From: HT1-32 sp040219025
Lineage (GTDB): Bacteria > Pseudomonadota > Alphaproteobacteria > Rhodospirillales > HT1-32
Direction: 5' to 3'
Length of the DNA: 64,000 nt
Assembly: GCA_040219025.1 (NCBI GenBank)
Contig: JAVJTE010000020.1
Location: forward strand, 434,001-498,000
The notes beneath the pieces are model-generated. The model was given only the letters and a program-made list of their open reading frames with translations, made no database searches and was not told the origin of the DNA. The translations under genes and the position numbers were made by a program. Below, one piece after another: positions 25,082 to 33,478 of the stretch; positions within the stretch are counted from its first letter, which is position 1, and every line of letters begins with the position of its first letter.

Positions 25082-25099
25082 ATAAAATCAATAAAATCA
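25082..25099 (+). repeat. Tandem 9-base direct repeat
   Basis: ATAAAATCA occurs twice without a gap (25082-25090 and 25091-25099), between the nested dyads and the sigma-54 promoter. The AT-rich stretch is where a bend (IHF-like) is usual in sigma-54 promoters; I did not find a clean IHF consensus match. Confidence 0.6.
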
Positions 25100-25111
25100 A
25101 TTCACTGATGT

Positions 25112-25128
25112 TTGGCATGACGATTGCT
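25112..25128 (+). promoter_or_regulatory. Sigma-54 (RpoN) promoter for TAXI TRAP operon
   Basis: TTGGCATGACGATTGCT matches the -24/-12 consensus TTGGCACG-N4-TTGCT with a single C-to-T change and exactly ten bases between GG (25114-25115) and GC (25126-25127). Transcription would begin near 25139, giving a leader of about 60 bases before the ATG at 25198. An RpoN promoter implies control by an AAA+ enhancer-binding protein, which is not encoded in this window. Confidence 0.75.
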
Positions 25129-25142
25129 CATCTGTTGCGCCA

Positions 25143-25162
25143 GCGGAGTCCCAGGACTCCGC
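25143..25162 (+). repeat. Perfect palindromic hairpin in the TRAP leader
   Basis: GCGGAGTCC (25143-25151) and GGACTCCGC (25154-25162) are exact complements around CA. It would lie about four bases from the predicted 5' end of the sigma-54 transcript, so it may be a 5' stabilising stem-loop or an operator. Only TTT follows, so a terminator is unlikely. Confidence 0.6.
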
Positions 25163-25197
25163 TTTGTGCTGAAAACCCAGAAACTGGAGGAAATCTT

Positions 25198-26154
25198 ATG
25201 GTTGGAACTTCCACCCGGCTGGCCGGTATGGCCATTGTCGCTGCTTCCGTCGCTTTTGGCGGTGTTGCCGCAAAAGCTGACGAATTCATCAACGTCCTGA
25301 CGGGCGGTACCTCGGGCGTTTATTATCCGCTCGGTGTCGGCCTGTCGAAAATCTATGCCGACAAAATTCCCGGCGCCCGGACCCAGGTCCAGTCGACAAA
25401 AGCCTCGGTGGAGAACCTGAACCTGCTGCAGCAGGGCAAGGGCGAGATTGCCCTGGCGCTCGGCGACTCCGTCAAGCTTGCCTGGGAAGGCGATGCGGAT
25501 GCGGGCTTCAAGGCACCGCTCGACAAGCTGCGCGGGATTGCAGCAGTCTATCCGAACTACATCCAGATTGTGGCTTCCAAGGAATCCGGCATCACGTCGC
25601 TGGCCAGCCTGAAGGGCAAGAGCATCTCGGTCGGTGCGGCGAAATCCGGTACCGAACTGAATGCCCGTGCGATCTTCGCCGCGGCCGGCATGAGCTATGC
25701 CGATCTGGCGAAGACCGAATATCTGCCGTTCTCTGAATCGGTCGAGCTGATCAAGAACCGTCAGCTTGATGCGACGTTGCAGTCTGCCGGTCTTGGCGTC
25801 GCCTCGATCAAGGATCTGTCGACCTCGCTCGACGTGACGATGGTGGAAGTTCCGGAAGACGTGGTCACAAAACTGGGTGCGCCCTATATCAGCGCAACCA
25901 TCCCGGCCGGTACCTATAACGGCCAGACCGAAGACGTGAAAACCGTCGCTGTTGTCAACTTCCTGGTCACGCATTCCGGTGTCTCTGACGAGACTGCCTA
26001 TCAGATGACCAAGCAGCTGTTTGAGAATCTCGGCACGCTGGAAGCCGCCCACAAGGCTGCAACCCAGATCAAGCTTGAGAATGCTCTCAAGGGTATGCCG
26101 GTTCCGCTGCATCCCGGTGCAGAACGCTTCTACAAGGAAAAAGGCCTCCTCTGA
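25198..26154 (+). CDS. TAXI-family TRAP transporter solute-binding protein
   Basis: A 318-residue periplasmic receptor. Residues 1-27 are a Sec signal peptide ending VAAKA-DE. INVLTGGTSGVYYPLGVGLSKIYADKIPGARTQVQSTKASVENLNLLQQGKGEIALALGDS is the standard TAXI opening, and LKGKSISVGAAKSGTELNARAIFAAAGM follows. TAXI receptors bind small organic acids such as glutamate or 2-oxoglutarate; this ligand is not known. ATG 25198 is preceded by CTGGAGGA. A terminator-like hairpin separates it from the permease, consistent with higher receptor expression. Confidence 0.92.
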   Translation: MVGTSTRLAGMAIVAASVAFGGVAAKADEFINVLTGGTSGVYYPLGVGLSKIYADKIPGARTQVQSTKASVENLNLLQQGKGEIALALGDSVKLAWEGDADAGFKAPLDKLRGIAAVYPNYIQIVASKESGITSLASLKGKSISVGAAKSGTELNARAIFAAAGMSYADLAKTEYLPFSESVELIKNRQLDATLQSAGLGVASIKDLSTSLDVTMVEVPEDVVTKLGAPYISATIPAGTYNGQTEDVKTVAVVNFLVTHSGVSDETAYQMTKQLFENLGTLEAAHKAATQIKLENALKGMPVPLHPGAERFYKEKGLL

Positions 26155-26164
26155 GGTCTGATAG

Positions 26165-26200
26165 CGGAGGCGGTCCGAACCCGGGCCGCCTCCGGCTTTT
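26165..26200 (+). terminator. Hairpin terminator/attenuator between TRAP receptor and permease
   Basis: CGGAGGCGG (26165-26173) pairs with CCGCCTCCG (26186-26194) and is followed by GCTTTT. It lies just after the receptor stop, 150 bases before the permease. Partial termination here would make more receptor than permease mRNA. Confidence 0.7.
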
Positions 26201-26351
26201 CTGTCTGAATGTCATCTTTCGGGATCAGGGCTGAAAGGGCGTCTCCGCCGGGGACCGGCCCTGCACTGTCTCAACAGATGGACATAAAACCAATAATCCA
26301 GAAAAACTGGTATCATTGATCTTTCATCGGCGGACTCCCTGGGAGGGACAT

Positions 26352-28460
26352 ATGCAGCAGGATACAACAGGCGGTGATCGCCAGACCGTCGATAACCCGC
26401 ACGAAACCGCCTTCCCGAAATCGACCGAGGGGCGGCTGCTGTTCTGGATTGCCGTGGCGTTTTCCGTCTTTCAGATCGCGACCGCCGCACATCTCATTGA
26501 TATGGCCAGTCAGATTGTCCGCGCCGTCCATGTCGGATTTCTGTCGCTGCTGGCCTTCCCGCTGATTGCTGCCGCCCGCAACAAACCGGTGCCGGTCCGG
26601 GCGCTGGCCTGGACACTGGCCGCCGCCGGTGTTGGCATCGCCCTGTATCAGTGGGTGGAATATACCGAGCTGTTGCTGCGGGCAGGCGATCCGCTGCCGC
26701 GCGACATTATTCTGGGCGTTATCGCCATCGCCATCGTGTTCATTGCCGGCTGGGCCATGATGGGCCCGGCGCTGCCGATTATCTGCGGGTTCTTCCTTGC
26801 CTACTGTCTGTTCGGTCAGTATCTGCCGGCGCCGCTGAACCATCGCGGCTATGATTTCTCGCAGGTCATTGATCATATGGCTTACGGGACCGAGGGTATC
26901 TACGGCATCCCGACCTATGTTTCCTCGACCTATATCTTCCTGTTCATCCTGTTCGGGGCGTTTCTGGAAAAGGCCGGGATGATCACCCTGTTCACCGATG
27001 TGGCGCTGGGCCTTGTCGGTCATAAACAGGGCGGTCCGGCCAAGGTCTCGGTGTTCTCCTCCGGTCTGATGGGCACCATCTCCGGCTCCGGTGTCGCCAA
27101 TGTGGTGACAACCGGTCAGTTCACGATTCCGCTGATGCGGCGCTTCGGCTATCGTCCGGCCTTCGCCGGCGGTGTCGAGGCGACGGCCTCGATGGGCGGG
27201 CAGATCATGCCGCCGGTCATGGGGGCCGTGGCCTTCATCATGGCAGAGACGCTGGGCGTTGCCTATTACGAGGTGGTTCAGGCGGCGGTCATTCCGGCGG
27301 TTCTGTATTTCCTGTCGGCTTTCTGGATTGTCCATCTGGAGGCCGGAAAGCGTGGTCTCTCCGGTCTCGACAAGGCGGAACTTCCGTCGGCCTGGCTGGC
27401 CATCAAACAGCGCTGGCATCTGATCCTGCCGCTGACGGTCCTCGTCTATCTGCTGTTCACCGGCTATACGCCGCTGTTCGCCGGGACCATCGGGCTGGCA
27501 CTGACTGTGCTGCTGATCCTCGGCGGATCCGTCGCCCTTGGACTGCCGGAAGGCATTATCCGGACCATCTTCTGGATCGGCCTCGGGCTGATTGCCGCCG
27601 CCTTCTTCAAATTCGGTATCGGTGTGGTCGCCGCCGCCGTGGTCATCCTCATCCTCTGGAATGCCTTCACCAGGGGTGGTCGCGAGACCCTGCTGATCTG
27701 CCGGGACTCGCTCGCCGACGGTGCAAAGACGGCGCTGCCGGTCGGTGTTGCCTGCGCCATCGTCGGGATCATCATCGGCACCATGACCCTGACCGGTGCC
27801 GCCAATACCTTCGGCCAGTTCATCGTCTCGGTTGGCGACAAGAGCCTGTTTCTGTCGCTGGTCCTGACCATGATCACCTGCATTGTGCTCGGCATGGGCA
27901 TTCCGACCATCCCGAACTACATCATCACCTCGTCGATTGCCGGTCCGGCGCTGCTGGAACTCGGTGTGCCGCTGATCGTCAGCCATATGTTTGTGTTCTA
28001 CTTCGGGATTCTGGCCGATCTGACACCGCCGGTGGCACTGGCCTGTTTCGCTGCCGCCCCGATTGCCCGCGAAAGCGGCCTCAAGATCTCGATGGAGGCC
28101 ATCAAGATCGCCTCTGCCGGGTTCGTCATCCCCTTCATGGCCGTCTATACCCCGGCCCTGATGCTGCAGGACGGCGGCCCGCTGGCAGAGAGCATCGGCT
28201 ATATCCCGGCGGTGCTCTATATTCTGACCAAGACGGTGCTGGCAATCGGCCTGTCCGGTATGGCCGTGATCGGCTATGCCGGTCTGACACTTACCTGGTA
28301 TGAACGGCTGCTTGCCGGGGTTGCGACAATCACCCTGATTGCGGCTCTGCCACTGACCGATGAAATCGGTTTTGCCCTGGCGGCGGTGTTTTTCCTGATG
28401 GTCTGGTTCCGCAACCGGAGATCCGGCGCGGGCCTGCAGGCGGTTGCTAAAAAGGAATAG
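26352..28460 (+). CDS. TRAP transporter permease, fused 4TM/12TM subunits
   Basis: A 702-residue inner-membrane protein combining the small and large TRAP membrane subunits, as is normal for TAXI systems. GTISGSGVANVVTTGQFTIPLMRRFGYRPAFAGGVEATASMGGQIMPPVMGAVAFIMAE is the diagnostic DctM-type region, repeated in the second half around GMGIPTIPNYIITSSIAGPALLELGVPLIVSHMFVFYFGILADLTPPVALA. It should be driven by the sodium gradient and take substrate from the upstream receptor. ATG 26352 was chosen because GGGAGGGAC precedes it; an in-frame ATG exists at 26316. Confidence 0.93.
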   Translation: MQQDTTGGDRQTVDNPHETAFPKSTEGRLLFWIAVAFSVFQIATAAHLIDMASQIVRAVHVGFLSLLAFPLIAAARNKPVPVRALAWTLAAAGVGIALYQWVEYTELLLRAGDPLPRDIILGVIAIAIVFIAGWAMMGPALPIICGFFLAYCLFGQYLPAPLNHRGYDFSQVIDHMAYGTEGIYGIPTYVSSTYIFLFILFGAFLEKAGMITLFTDVALGLVGHKQGGPAKVSVFSSGLMGTISGSGVANVVTTGQFTIPLMRRFGYRPAFAGGVEATASMGGQIMPPVMGAVAFIMAETLGVAYYEVVQAAVIPAVLYFLSAFWIVHLEAGKRGLSGLDKAELPSAWLAIKQRWHLILPLTVLVYLLFTGYTPLFAGTIGLALTVLLILGGSVALGLPEGIIRTIFWIGLGLIAAAFFKFGIGVVAAAVVILILWNAFTRGGRETLLICRDSLADGAKTALPVGVACAIVGIIIGTMTLTGAANTFGQFIVSVGDKSLFLSLVLTMITCIVLGMGIPTIPNYIITSSIAGPALLELGVPLIVSHMFVFYFGILADLTPPVALACFAAAPIARESGLKISMEAIKIASAGFVIPFMAVYTPALMLQDGGPLAESIGYIPAVLYILTKTVLAIGLSGMAVIGYAGLTLTWYERLLAGVATITLIAALPLTDEIGFALAAVFFLMVWFRNRRSGAGLQAVAKKE

Positions 28461-28468
28461 CCGGAACC

Positions 28469-28831
28469 ATGGGGGCTGCCTGTCTGCTGATCGGCGCCCA
28501 GCAACTGCTGCTGGCGTCGACGGCCTTTACACTCAGCTGGACCCATTCCGTCGAAAAGACCGAATGGCGTGAAGACTGGGTGATAACGGAAAACGAACTG
28601 CGGCTGACCGGTGCCCGGGTCAGGGGCTCCGGTGCCGGTATGGACCCGGGTGACGGTGCCCGGCTTCAGGATGGCTGGTGGGTCTGGCCAGTTGATGCGC
28701 CGGCCATCCCGCGTCTTGTGCTTGCCGCCTCCGGGGCGACGACGGGCGGATGGTCACTCTGCCATGCCGGCGGTTGCGTGGTACTCGGTGCCGAACCCGG
28801 CCCGCCTGTCAGGCTGCAGCCCTGCGGATAG
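28469..28831 (+). CDS. DUF1850 domain protein associated with TAXI TRAP
   Basis: A 120-residue protein of the DUF1850 family. FTLSWTHSVEKTEWREDW, LTGARVRGSGAGMDPGDGA, LQDGWWVWP and GWSLCHAGGC are the conserved blocks. A hydrophobic N-terminus may anchor or export it. DUF1850 genes almost always sit beside TAXI TRAP genes but have no established role. It starts eight bases after the permease stop, completing the operon receptor-permease-DUF1850. Confidence 0.88.
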   Translation: MGAACLLIGAQQLLLASTAFTLSWTHSVEKTEWREDWVITENELRLTGARVRGSGAGMDPGDGARLQDGWWVWPVDAPAIPRLVLAASGATTGGWSLCHAGGCVVLGAEPGPPVRLQPCG

Positions 28832-28853
28832 CCGCAGCCGCGTGGTCGGGCGG

Positions 28854-29471
28854 TCAGTTGCCGGCCGCCGCCAGGGGCGGATGGCTCTGGCCGAGGGTGG
28901 CGCGCATGTCCGGCAGCTCATGGGCAATGCCCTTGTGGCAGTCGATGCAGGTTTTTTCACCACTGACGAGGAAGCGCTGATGGGCTTCTGATGCCCGCAG
29001 GCTCTGACGGGTGAAATCCATCGATTTTTCGGAATGGCAGTTGCGGCATTCCAGACTGTCGTTCGATTCAAACCGGGCCCATTCGCGCTGCGCCATCTCC
29101 AGCCGTTTCGCCTCAAACTTCTCCGGTGTGTTGATGGTGCCGAAAATCTTTCCCCAGACTTCCTTTGAGGCCTGCATCTTGCGGGCAATCTTGTCGGTCC
29201 AGTCATGCGGCACATGACAGTCGGAACAGATGGCGCGAACGCCGGAGCGGTTGCTGTAATGGATCGTTGTCTTGAGCTCCGCAAAGACATTGTCCCGCAT
29301 CTCGTGACAGCCGGTACAGAATTTCTCCGTATTGGTCAGCTCCATGGCGGTGTTGAAGCCACCCCAGAAGATCACCCCGGCGATGAAGCCGCCGACAGTC
29401 AGAAAGGCGAGACTGTAATGAACACTGGGCCGCCAGAGCGTATTCCAGAGCCGTTTCAGGCGCGACATCAT
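28854..29471 (-). CDS. napC: Membrane-anchored tetraheme cytochrome c NapC
   Basis: A 205-residue NapC/NirT protein. One N-terminal membrane helix (about 18-40) is followed by four CxxCH heme sites at 52-56 (CTGCH), 82-86 (CSDCH), 142-146 (CRNCH) and 175-179 (CIDCH). It oxidises quinol at the periplasmic face and passes electrons to NapB/NapA. Last gene of the leftward napEFDABC operon, 11 bases after napB, and convergent with the DUF1850 gene. Confidence 0.95.
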   Translation of the reverse strand: MMSRLKRLWNTLWRPSVHYSLAFLTVGGFIAGVIFWGGFNTAMELTNTEKFCTGCHEMRDNVFAELKTTIHYSNRSGVRAICSDCHVPHDWTDKIARKMQASKEVWGKIFGTINTPEKFEAKRLEMAQREWARFESNDSLECRNCHSEKSMDFTRQSLRASEAHQRFLVSGEKTCIDCHKGIAHELPDMRATLGQSHPPLAAAGN

Positions 29472-29482
29472 GTTCCGGCTCC

Positions 29483-29926
29483 CTATTGCGGCTGTGACAG
29501 CACGTGGTCAACATCGACGAAACTGTTGCTGACCGGCGGGCTGGCTTCATGTTGTGACACATGGCACTGGTTGCAGAAATATCGCCGGGGCGATACCGAG
29601 GCGAGGAACTGGCCATCGCGATCCATGAAATGGGTGATCGAGACCATCGGGGCCTGGCTTTCGGCGACCGCACGGCGGCTGTGGCAGGTCATGCATTCGT
29701 TGACCCGGGCATCAACCTGGTAATCCTCGGTCTTGTGCGGGATGATCGGCGGCTGTTCCGGATAGTTCCGGGCTTTCCGCAGATCGTCATTCGATTGCGG
29801 TGACATCCGCGGTGGCGGTGCGTTCTGGTCCAGCGGCGTGCTGCTCAGGCCCGTCTTGCTGATATCTGCCGCCCAGGCACTGACGGCAAGGGTCAGGATG
29901 GCAATCGATGTCAGGATGTATTTCAT
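29483..29926 (-). CDS. napB: Diheme cytochrome c NapB, nitrate reductase small subunit
   Basis: A 147-residue periplasmic protein with a signal peptide ending SAWAA (about residue 20) and two heme-binding sites, CMTCH (78-82) and CNQCH (118-122). PPIIPHKTEDYQVDARVNECMTCHSR and APMVSITHFMDRDG are classical NapB sequence, including the distal histidines. It hands electrons from NapC to NapA. ATG 29926 was preferred to an upstream in-frame start because the signal peptide begins there. It starts two bases after napA ends. Confidence 0.95.
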   Translation of the reverse strand: MKYILTSIAILTLAVSAWAADISKTGLSSTPLDQNAPPPRMSPQSNDDLRKARNYPEQPPIIPHKTEDYQVDARVNECMTCHSRRAVAESQAPMVSITHFMDRDGQFLASVSPRRYFCNQCHVSQHEASPPVSNSFVDVDHVLSQPQ

Positions 29927-29928
29927 GA

Positions 29929-32433
29929 TCACACCTTCTCGATCTTGACGGCACATTTCTTGAAATCGGTCTGCTTTGACAACGGGTCGGTTGCATCCAG
30001 CGTCACCTTGTTGATCAGCTGGCTGGCATCAAACCACGGGACGAAGACCAGGCCGCGTGGCGGTTTGTTGCGGCCCCGGGTTTCAATCCGGGTCAGCATG
30101 TCGCCCCGTCGCGAGGCGATACGAACCTGATCTCCGCGACGCAGGCTCATCTCTTCAGCATCCTGCGGGTGCATGAAGCAGACGGCATCGGGGAAGGCCC
30201 GGTAAAGTTCCGGAACCCGCTGGGTCATCGATCCGGAATGCCAGTGTTCCAGCACCCGGCCGGTCGACAGCCAGAACGGATAGTCCTGATCCGGGCTTTC
30301 CGCCGGCGGCTCGTAGGGCAGGGCAAAGATCACGGCCCGGCCGTCCGGTTTGCCATAGAATTCAAAGCCCGATCCGGCCTTTACATAGGGGTCTGAGCCT
30401 TCCCGGAACCGCCAGCGTGTTTCCTCGCCATTGACCACCGGCCAGCGCAGGCCGCGGCTGGCGTGATAGGTGTCGAAGCTGGCGAGGTCATGCGCCTTGC
30501 CCCGTCCGAAGGCCGCATATTCCTCGAACAGGCCTTTCTGCGGGTAAAAGCCGAAATGTTCGGCTTCGTGATTGGCATATCCCGGCTCGATATCCCCGAC
30601 CGGGTAGGCGTTGACCTGGCCGTTGGCATAGAGCACGTCGAACAGGGTTTTGCCGCGATAGCCGGGACTGGCATCCAGCAGCTCCGCCGGCCAGACCTCG
30701 TCGGTGGTAAACCGTTTCGAGAATTCCATCAGCTGCCAGAGATCGGATTTCGATTCGCCCGGCGCATCGACCAGCTGGTGCCAGAACTGGGTGCGGCGCT
30801 CTGCATTGCCATAGGCCCCTTCCTTCTCGACCCACATGGCGGTCGGCAGCACCAGATCGGCGGCCTGTGCGGTGACTGTCGGGTAGGCGTCGGAGACGAC
30901 GATGAAATTCTCCGGATTGCGGTAGCCCGGCAATCCTTCTTCCATCATGTTCGGCGCCGCCTGCATGTTGTTGTTCACCTGCACCCAGTAGGCGTTCAGC
31001 TTGCCGTCTTTCAGCATCCGGTTCTGTTCGACGGCGTGATATCCCGGCTTCTCCGGAATGGTCCCTTCCGGCAGTTTCCAGATCTTTTCGGCAACTGCCC
31101 GGTGCTTGGGGTTGTTGACAACCATGTCGGCGGGCAGGCGATGCGAGAAGGTCCCCACCTCCCGTGCCGTGCCGCAGGCCGAGGGCTGGCCGGTCAGCGA
31201 GAACGGGCTGTTGCCGGGCTGCGATATCTTTCCGGTCAGCAGGTGGATGTTATAGATCAGGTTGTTGGTCCAGACACCGCGGGTATGCTGGTTCACGCCC
31301 ATGGTCCAGAGCGACATGACCTTGCGGTCCGGATCGGCATAAAGTTCAGCCAGTTCCTTCAGCCGGGATTTCGGCACGCCGGACATTTCATGCGCCTTGT
31401 CGAGCGTATAGTCGGAAACAAAGGCCGCATATTCCTCAAATGTGGCTTCTTTCGACCCGCCTGCCTTGTCGGCATTCTTTGCCGCCATTTCCAGCGGATG
31501 ATCGGGGCGCAAGCCATAACCGATATCGGTGTTGCCGATCCGGAAATTTGTATGCTTCTCGACGAACTCCCTGTTCACCTTGCCGGACTGAATGATGTGG
31601 TTGGCGATATAGTTCAGGATCACCATGTCAGTCTGCGGCTTGAACACCATCGGAATGTCGGCAAGATCAAAGCTGCGATGTTCAAAGGTCGACAGCACGG
31701 CGACCTTCACATGCGGGTAGCTGAGCCGCCGGTCGGTCAGCCGGGTCCAGAGGATCGGATGCATTTCCGACATGTTGGAGCCCCAGAGCACGAAGGCATC
31801 GGCATGTTCAAAATCGTCATAGCAGCCCATCGGCTCGTCGATGCCAAAGGTTCGCATGAACCCGCCGACCGCTGACGCCATGCAATGCCGGGCGTTCGGA
31901 TCAATATTGTTCGACCGGAAACCGGCCTTGAACAGCTTTGATGCGGCATAGCCTTCCCAGACCGTCCACTGGCCGGAGCCGAACATGCCGACGGAGGTCG
32001 GGCCCTTTTTACGCAGGGCCTCTTTGAACTTCTCCGCCATGATATCGAATGCTTCCTCCCAGGAAACCGGCTCGAAACTGCCTTCCTTGTCGTATTTTCC
32101 ATTGCGCTTTCGCAGCATCGGCTGGGTCAGCCGGTCCTCGCCATACATGATTTTGGAGAGGAAATAGCCCTTCACGCAGTTCAGGCCGCGATTGACCGGG
32201 GATTTCACATCGCCATGCGAGGCGACAATGCGCCCGCCCTTGGTTGCCAGCATGACCGAACAGCCGGTGCCGCAGAAACGGCAGGGGGCCTTGTCCCATT
32301 TCAGGCCGATCCTGTCGGCCTCGGTGATGATATTCGCCGCCTGCGCCTCGCCACCTGAAACACCGGCTGCGGCGGCTGCCGTTGCGGCGGCGGTTGCCTT
32401 GATATAGTCGCGACGTGTCATCTTGAGAGTCAT
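29929..32433 (-). CDS. napA: Periplasmic nitrate reductase catalytic subunit NapA
   Basis: An 834-residue bis-MGD molybdoenzyme reducing nitrate to nitrite. Residues 1-32 are a Tat signal (TRRDYIK, then an Ala-rich stretch ending EAQA). The [4Fe-4S] ligands are Cys51, Cys54, Cys58 and Cys86, and Cys184 in ARHCMASA is the expected molybdenum ligand. FGIDEPMGCYDDFEHADAFVLWGSNMSEMHPILW is textbook NapA. Length is normal. It is preceded by the chaperone gene napD at a four-base gap. Confidence 0.97.
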   Translation of the reverse strand: MTLKMTRRDYIKATAAATAAAAAGVSGGEAQAANIITEADRIGLKWDKAPCRFCGTGCSVMLATKGGRIVASHGDVKSPVNRGLNCVKGYFLSKIMYGEDRLTQPMLRKRNGKYDKEGSFEPVSWEEAFDIMAEKFKEALRKKGPTSVGMFGSGQWTVWEGYAASKLFKAGFRSNNIDPNARHCMASAVGGFMRTFGIDEPMGCYDDFEHADAFVLWGSNMSEMHPILWTRLTDRRLSYPHVKVAVLSTFEHRSFDLADIPMVFKPQTDMVILNYIANHIIQSGKVNREFVEKHTNFRIGNTDIGYGLRPDHPLEMAAKNADKAGGSKEATFEEYAAFVSDYTLDKAHEMSGVPKSRLKELAELYADPDRKVMSLWTMGVNQHTRGVWTNNLIYNIHLLTGKISQPGNSPFSLTGQPSACGTAREVGTFSHRLPADMVVNNPKHRAVAEKIWKLPEGTIPEKPGYHAVEQNRMLKDGKLNAYWVQVNNNMQAAPNMMEEGLPGYRNPENFIVVSDAYPTVTAQAADLVLPTAMWVEKEGAYGNAERRTQFWHQLVDAPGESKSDLWQLMEFSKRFTTDEVWPAELLDASPGYRGKTLFDVLYANGQVNAYPVGDIEPGYANHEAEHFGFYPQKGLFEEYAAFGRGKAHDLASFDTYHASRGLRWPVVNGEETRWRFREGSDPYVKAGSGFEFYGKPDGRAVIFALPYEPPAESPDQDYPFWLSTGRVLEHWHSGSMTQRVPELYRAFPDAVCFMHPQDAEEMSLRRGDQVRIASRRGDMLTRIETRGRNKPPRGLVFVPWFDASQLINKVTLDATDPLSKQTDFKKCAVKIEKV

Positions 32434-32437
32434 GGTA

Positions 32438-32830
32438 TTATCCCGGGTTGGTCATTTTTGATTCCGGCAGGATCACCGGTGGGGCGTCAGACGATTCGCT
32501 GTCGCTGATTTCATCGTCCAGCCGGTCCGCCGCTTCGGCATGGTGGTAGACCATTGCCGCATTCATCACGCCGGGCAGACGGGTGACCCGGTCGATGAAA
32601 TCCGTCACATCGGACAACTGCCCGGTCTCCAGCGTGACAATCAGTTTCCCCGGATGCGGGCCGTCCTCGACCTCTGCGCGGCTATCGCGGCGGATGTCGG
32701 CGGCTACGGCTTCTGCTGCTGCTGCATGGGCGGAGACGATCAGGCTGGTGAAATGGATCTCCGCAGGACCATCCGGCTTCCTGGCCAGACCATTCGGCAG
32801 CAACTCGTGGTTGTCCCGATCAGCTCGCAT
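32438..32830 (-). CDS. napD: NapD chaperone for NapA maturation
   Basis: A 130-residue NapD-family protein. IHFTSLIVSAHAAAAEAVAADI and GKLIVTLETGQLSDVTDFIDRVTRLPGVMNAAMVYHH are the ferredoxin-fold core that binds the NapA twin-arginine signal peptide. It is longer than typical NapD (about 85-90 residues) because of N- and C-terminal extensions. It overlaps the napF end by 11 bases and precedes napA by four, so translation is tightly coupled. Confidence 0.88.
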   Translation of the reverse strand: MRADRDNHELLPNGLARKPDGPAEIHFTSLIVSAHAAAAEAVAADIRRDSRAEVEDGPHPGKLIVTLETGQLSDVTDFIDRVTRLPGVMNAAMVYHHAEAADRLDDEISDSESSDAPPVILPESKMTNPG

Positions 32831-33107
32831 CGGAGACGCTGGCGGTGGTGATGGTCAGGGCCCCGACCGGGCAGACCGGAATACAGTCGCCACAGCCGGT
32901 GCAGGATTGTGCGTCGATGACCGGGTGGTACTGCCCGCCGACCTGCGGCCTGAACCGGACGGCACGCGGAAGACAGATATCCTCGCACAACCGGCAGCTG
33001 GTCGTGGTCAGGGCAAGACAATGGGGCTCGACAACGGCGATGGCGCGACCAGCCCTGCGGCCGGTCAGCAGGTTTCGCCGCGTCATGGATGAGGAATGGC
33101 TGGTCAT
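32820..33107 (-). CDS. napF: Short NapF-like ferredoxin
   Basis: A 95-residue iron-sulfur protein starting at ATG 33107. MTRRNLLTGRR near the N-terminus is the usual NapF start. Only one complete [4Fe-4S] motif is seen, CTGCGDCIPVCPVGAL, plus an incomplete CRLCEDICLPRAV. Typical NapF is about 160 residues with four cluster motifs, so this is a shortened version that can carry at most one standard cluster with certainty. NapF helps mature NapA in the cytoplasm. It lies between napE and napD. Confidence 0.8.
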   Translation of the reverse strand: MTSHSSSMTRRNLLTGRRAGRAIAVVEPHCLALTTTSCRLCEDICLPRAVRFRPQVGGQYHPVIDAQSCTGCGDCIPVCPVGALTITTASVSDAS

Positions 33108-33120
33108 CGGGGATCGGCGC

Positions 33121-33303
33121 TCATCCGGTCGGTGGCCCCAGCAGCATCTGGCTGATCCAGACCAGCAGCCCGTATCCCCCGACAATCCCGACCGCGAGTA
33201 TCGGTGCGAGAAAGACTGTCAGGAACAGAAACGTCCGCAGTTCTTCGGTCTTCGACGGCCTGGTGGAGGCCGTCCCGGAACCGGATGGTATGTTACCGGT
33301 CAT
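33121..33303 (-). CDS. napE: NapE small membrane protein
   Basis: A 60-residue protein starting at ATG 33303 with a charged N-terminus (KTEELRTF) and a single long membrane helix, LFLTVFLAPILAVGIVGGYGLLVWISQMLLGPPTG. This is the standard NapE pattern; its exact role in nitrate reduction is unknown. First gene of the nap operon, 13 bases upstream of napF and downstream of the FNR-type box. Confidence 0.88.
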   Translation of the reverse strand: MTGNIPSGSGTASTRPSKTEELRTFLFLTVFLAPILAVGIVGGYGLLVWISQMLLGPPTG

Positions 33304-33356
33304 CGTGCTTCCTCTCCCCTGACATTCCATTGGCTGGAACGTCTGTGTTCAAAAGG

Positions 33357-33362
33357 AGCATA
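33357..33362 (-). promoter_or_regulatory. -10 element of the nap promoter
   Basis: On the minus strand TATGCT lies exactly 22 bases after the FNR-type box, the spacing of a class II promoter where the activator is centred near -41.5. It would start nap transcription about 50 bases before napE. Confidence 0.6.
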
Positions 33363-33384
33363 GGCACAGGCTGCAACGAGTTCC

Positions 33385-33398
33385 TTGATATGTATCAA
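33385..33398. promoter_or_regulatory. Perfect FNR/Dnr-type binding box
   Basis: TTGATATGTATCAA is an exact TTGAT-N4-ATCAA palindrome. It lies about 88 bases from both divergent start codons (napE at 33303 and the Crp/Fnr-family gene at 33479). The spacing to the -10 fits activation of nap. The regulator next door has the residues that read TTGAT. Confidence 0.88.
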
Positions 33399-33478
33399 TA
33401 AGCCCGCAATGTTACGGCGTGACGGGCAGCCATCACAGACAAACCGGCTTTGCCTGCGCGAGAGGGAAATACAGGAAG

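Noticed and set aside
26313..27986. 557-codon minus-strand frame opposite the TRAP permease
   Set aside because: Shadow of the permease; biased composition and no recognisable domain.
30463..31875. 470-codon plus-strand frame within napA
   Set aside because: NapA on the other strand has all cluster and molybdenum ligands; this frame has no supporting motif.
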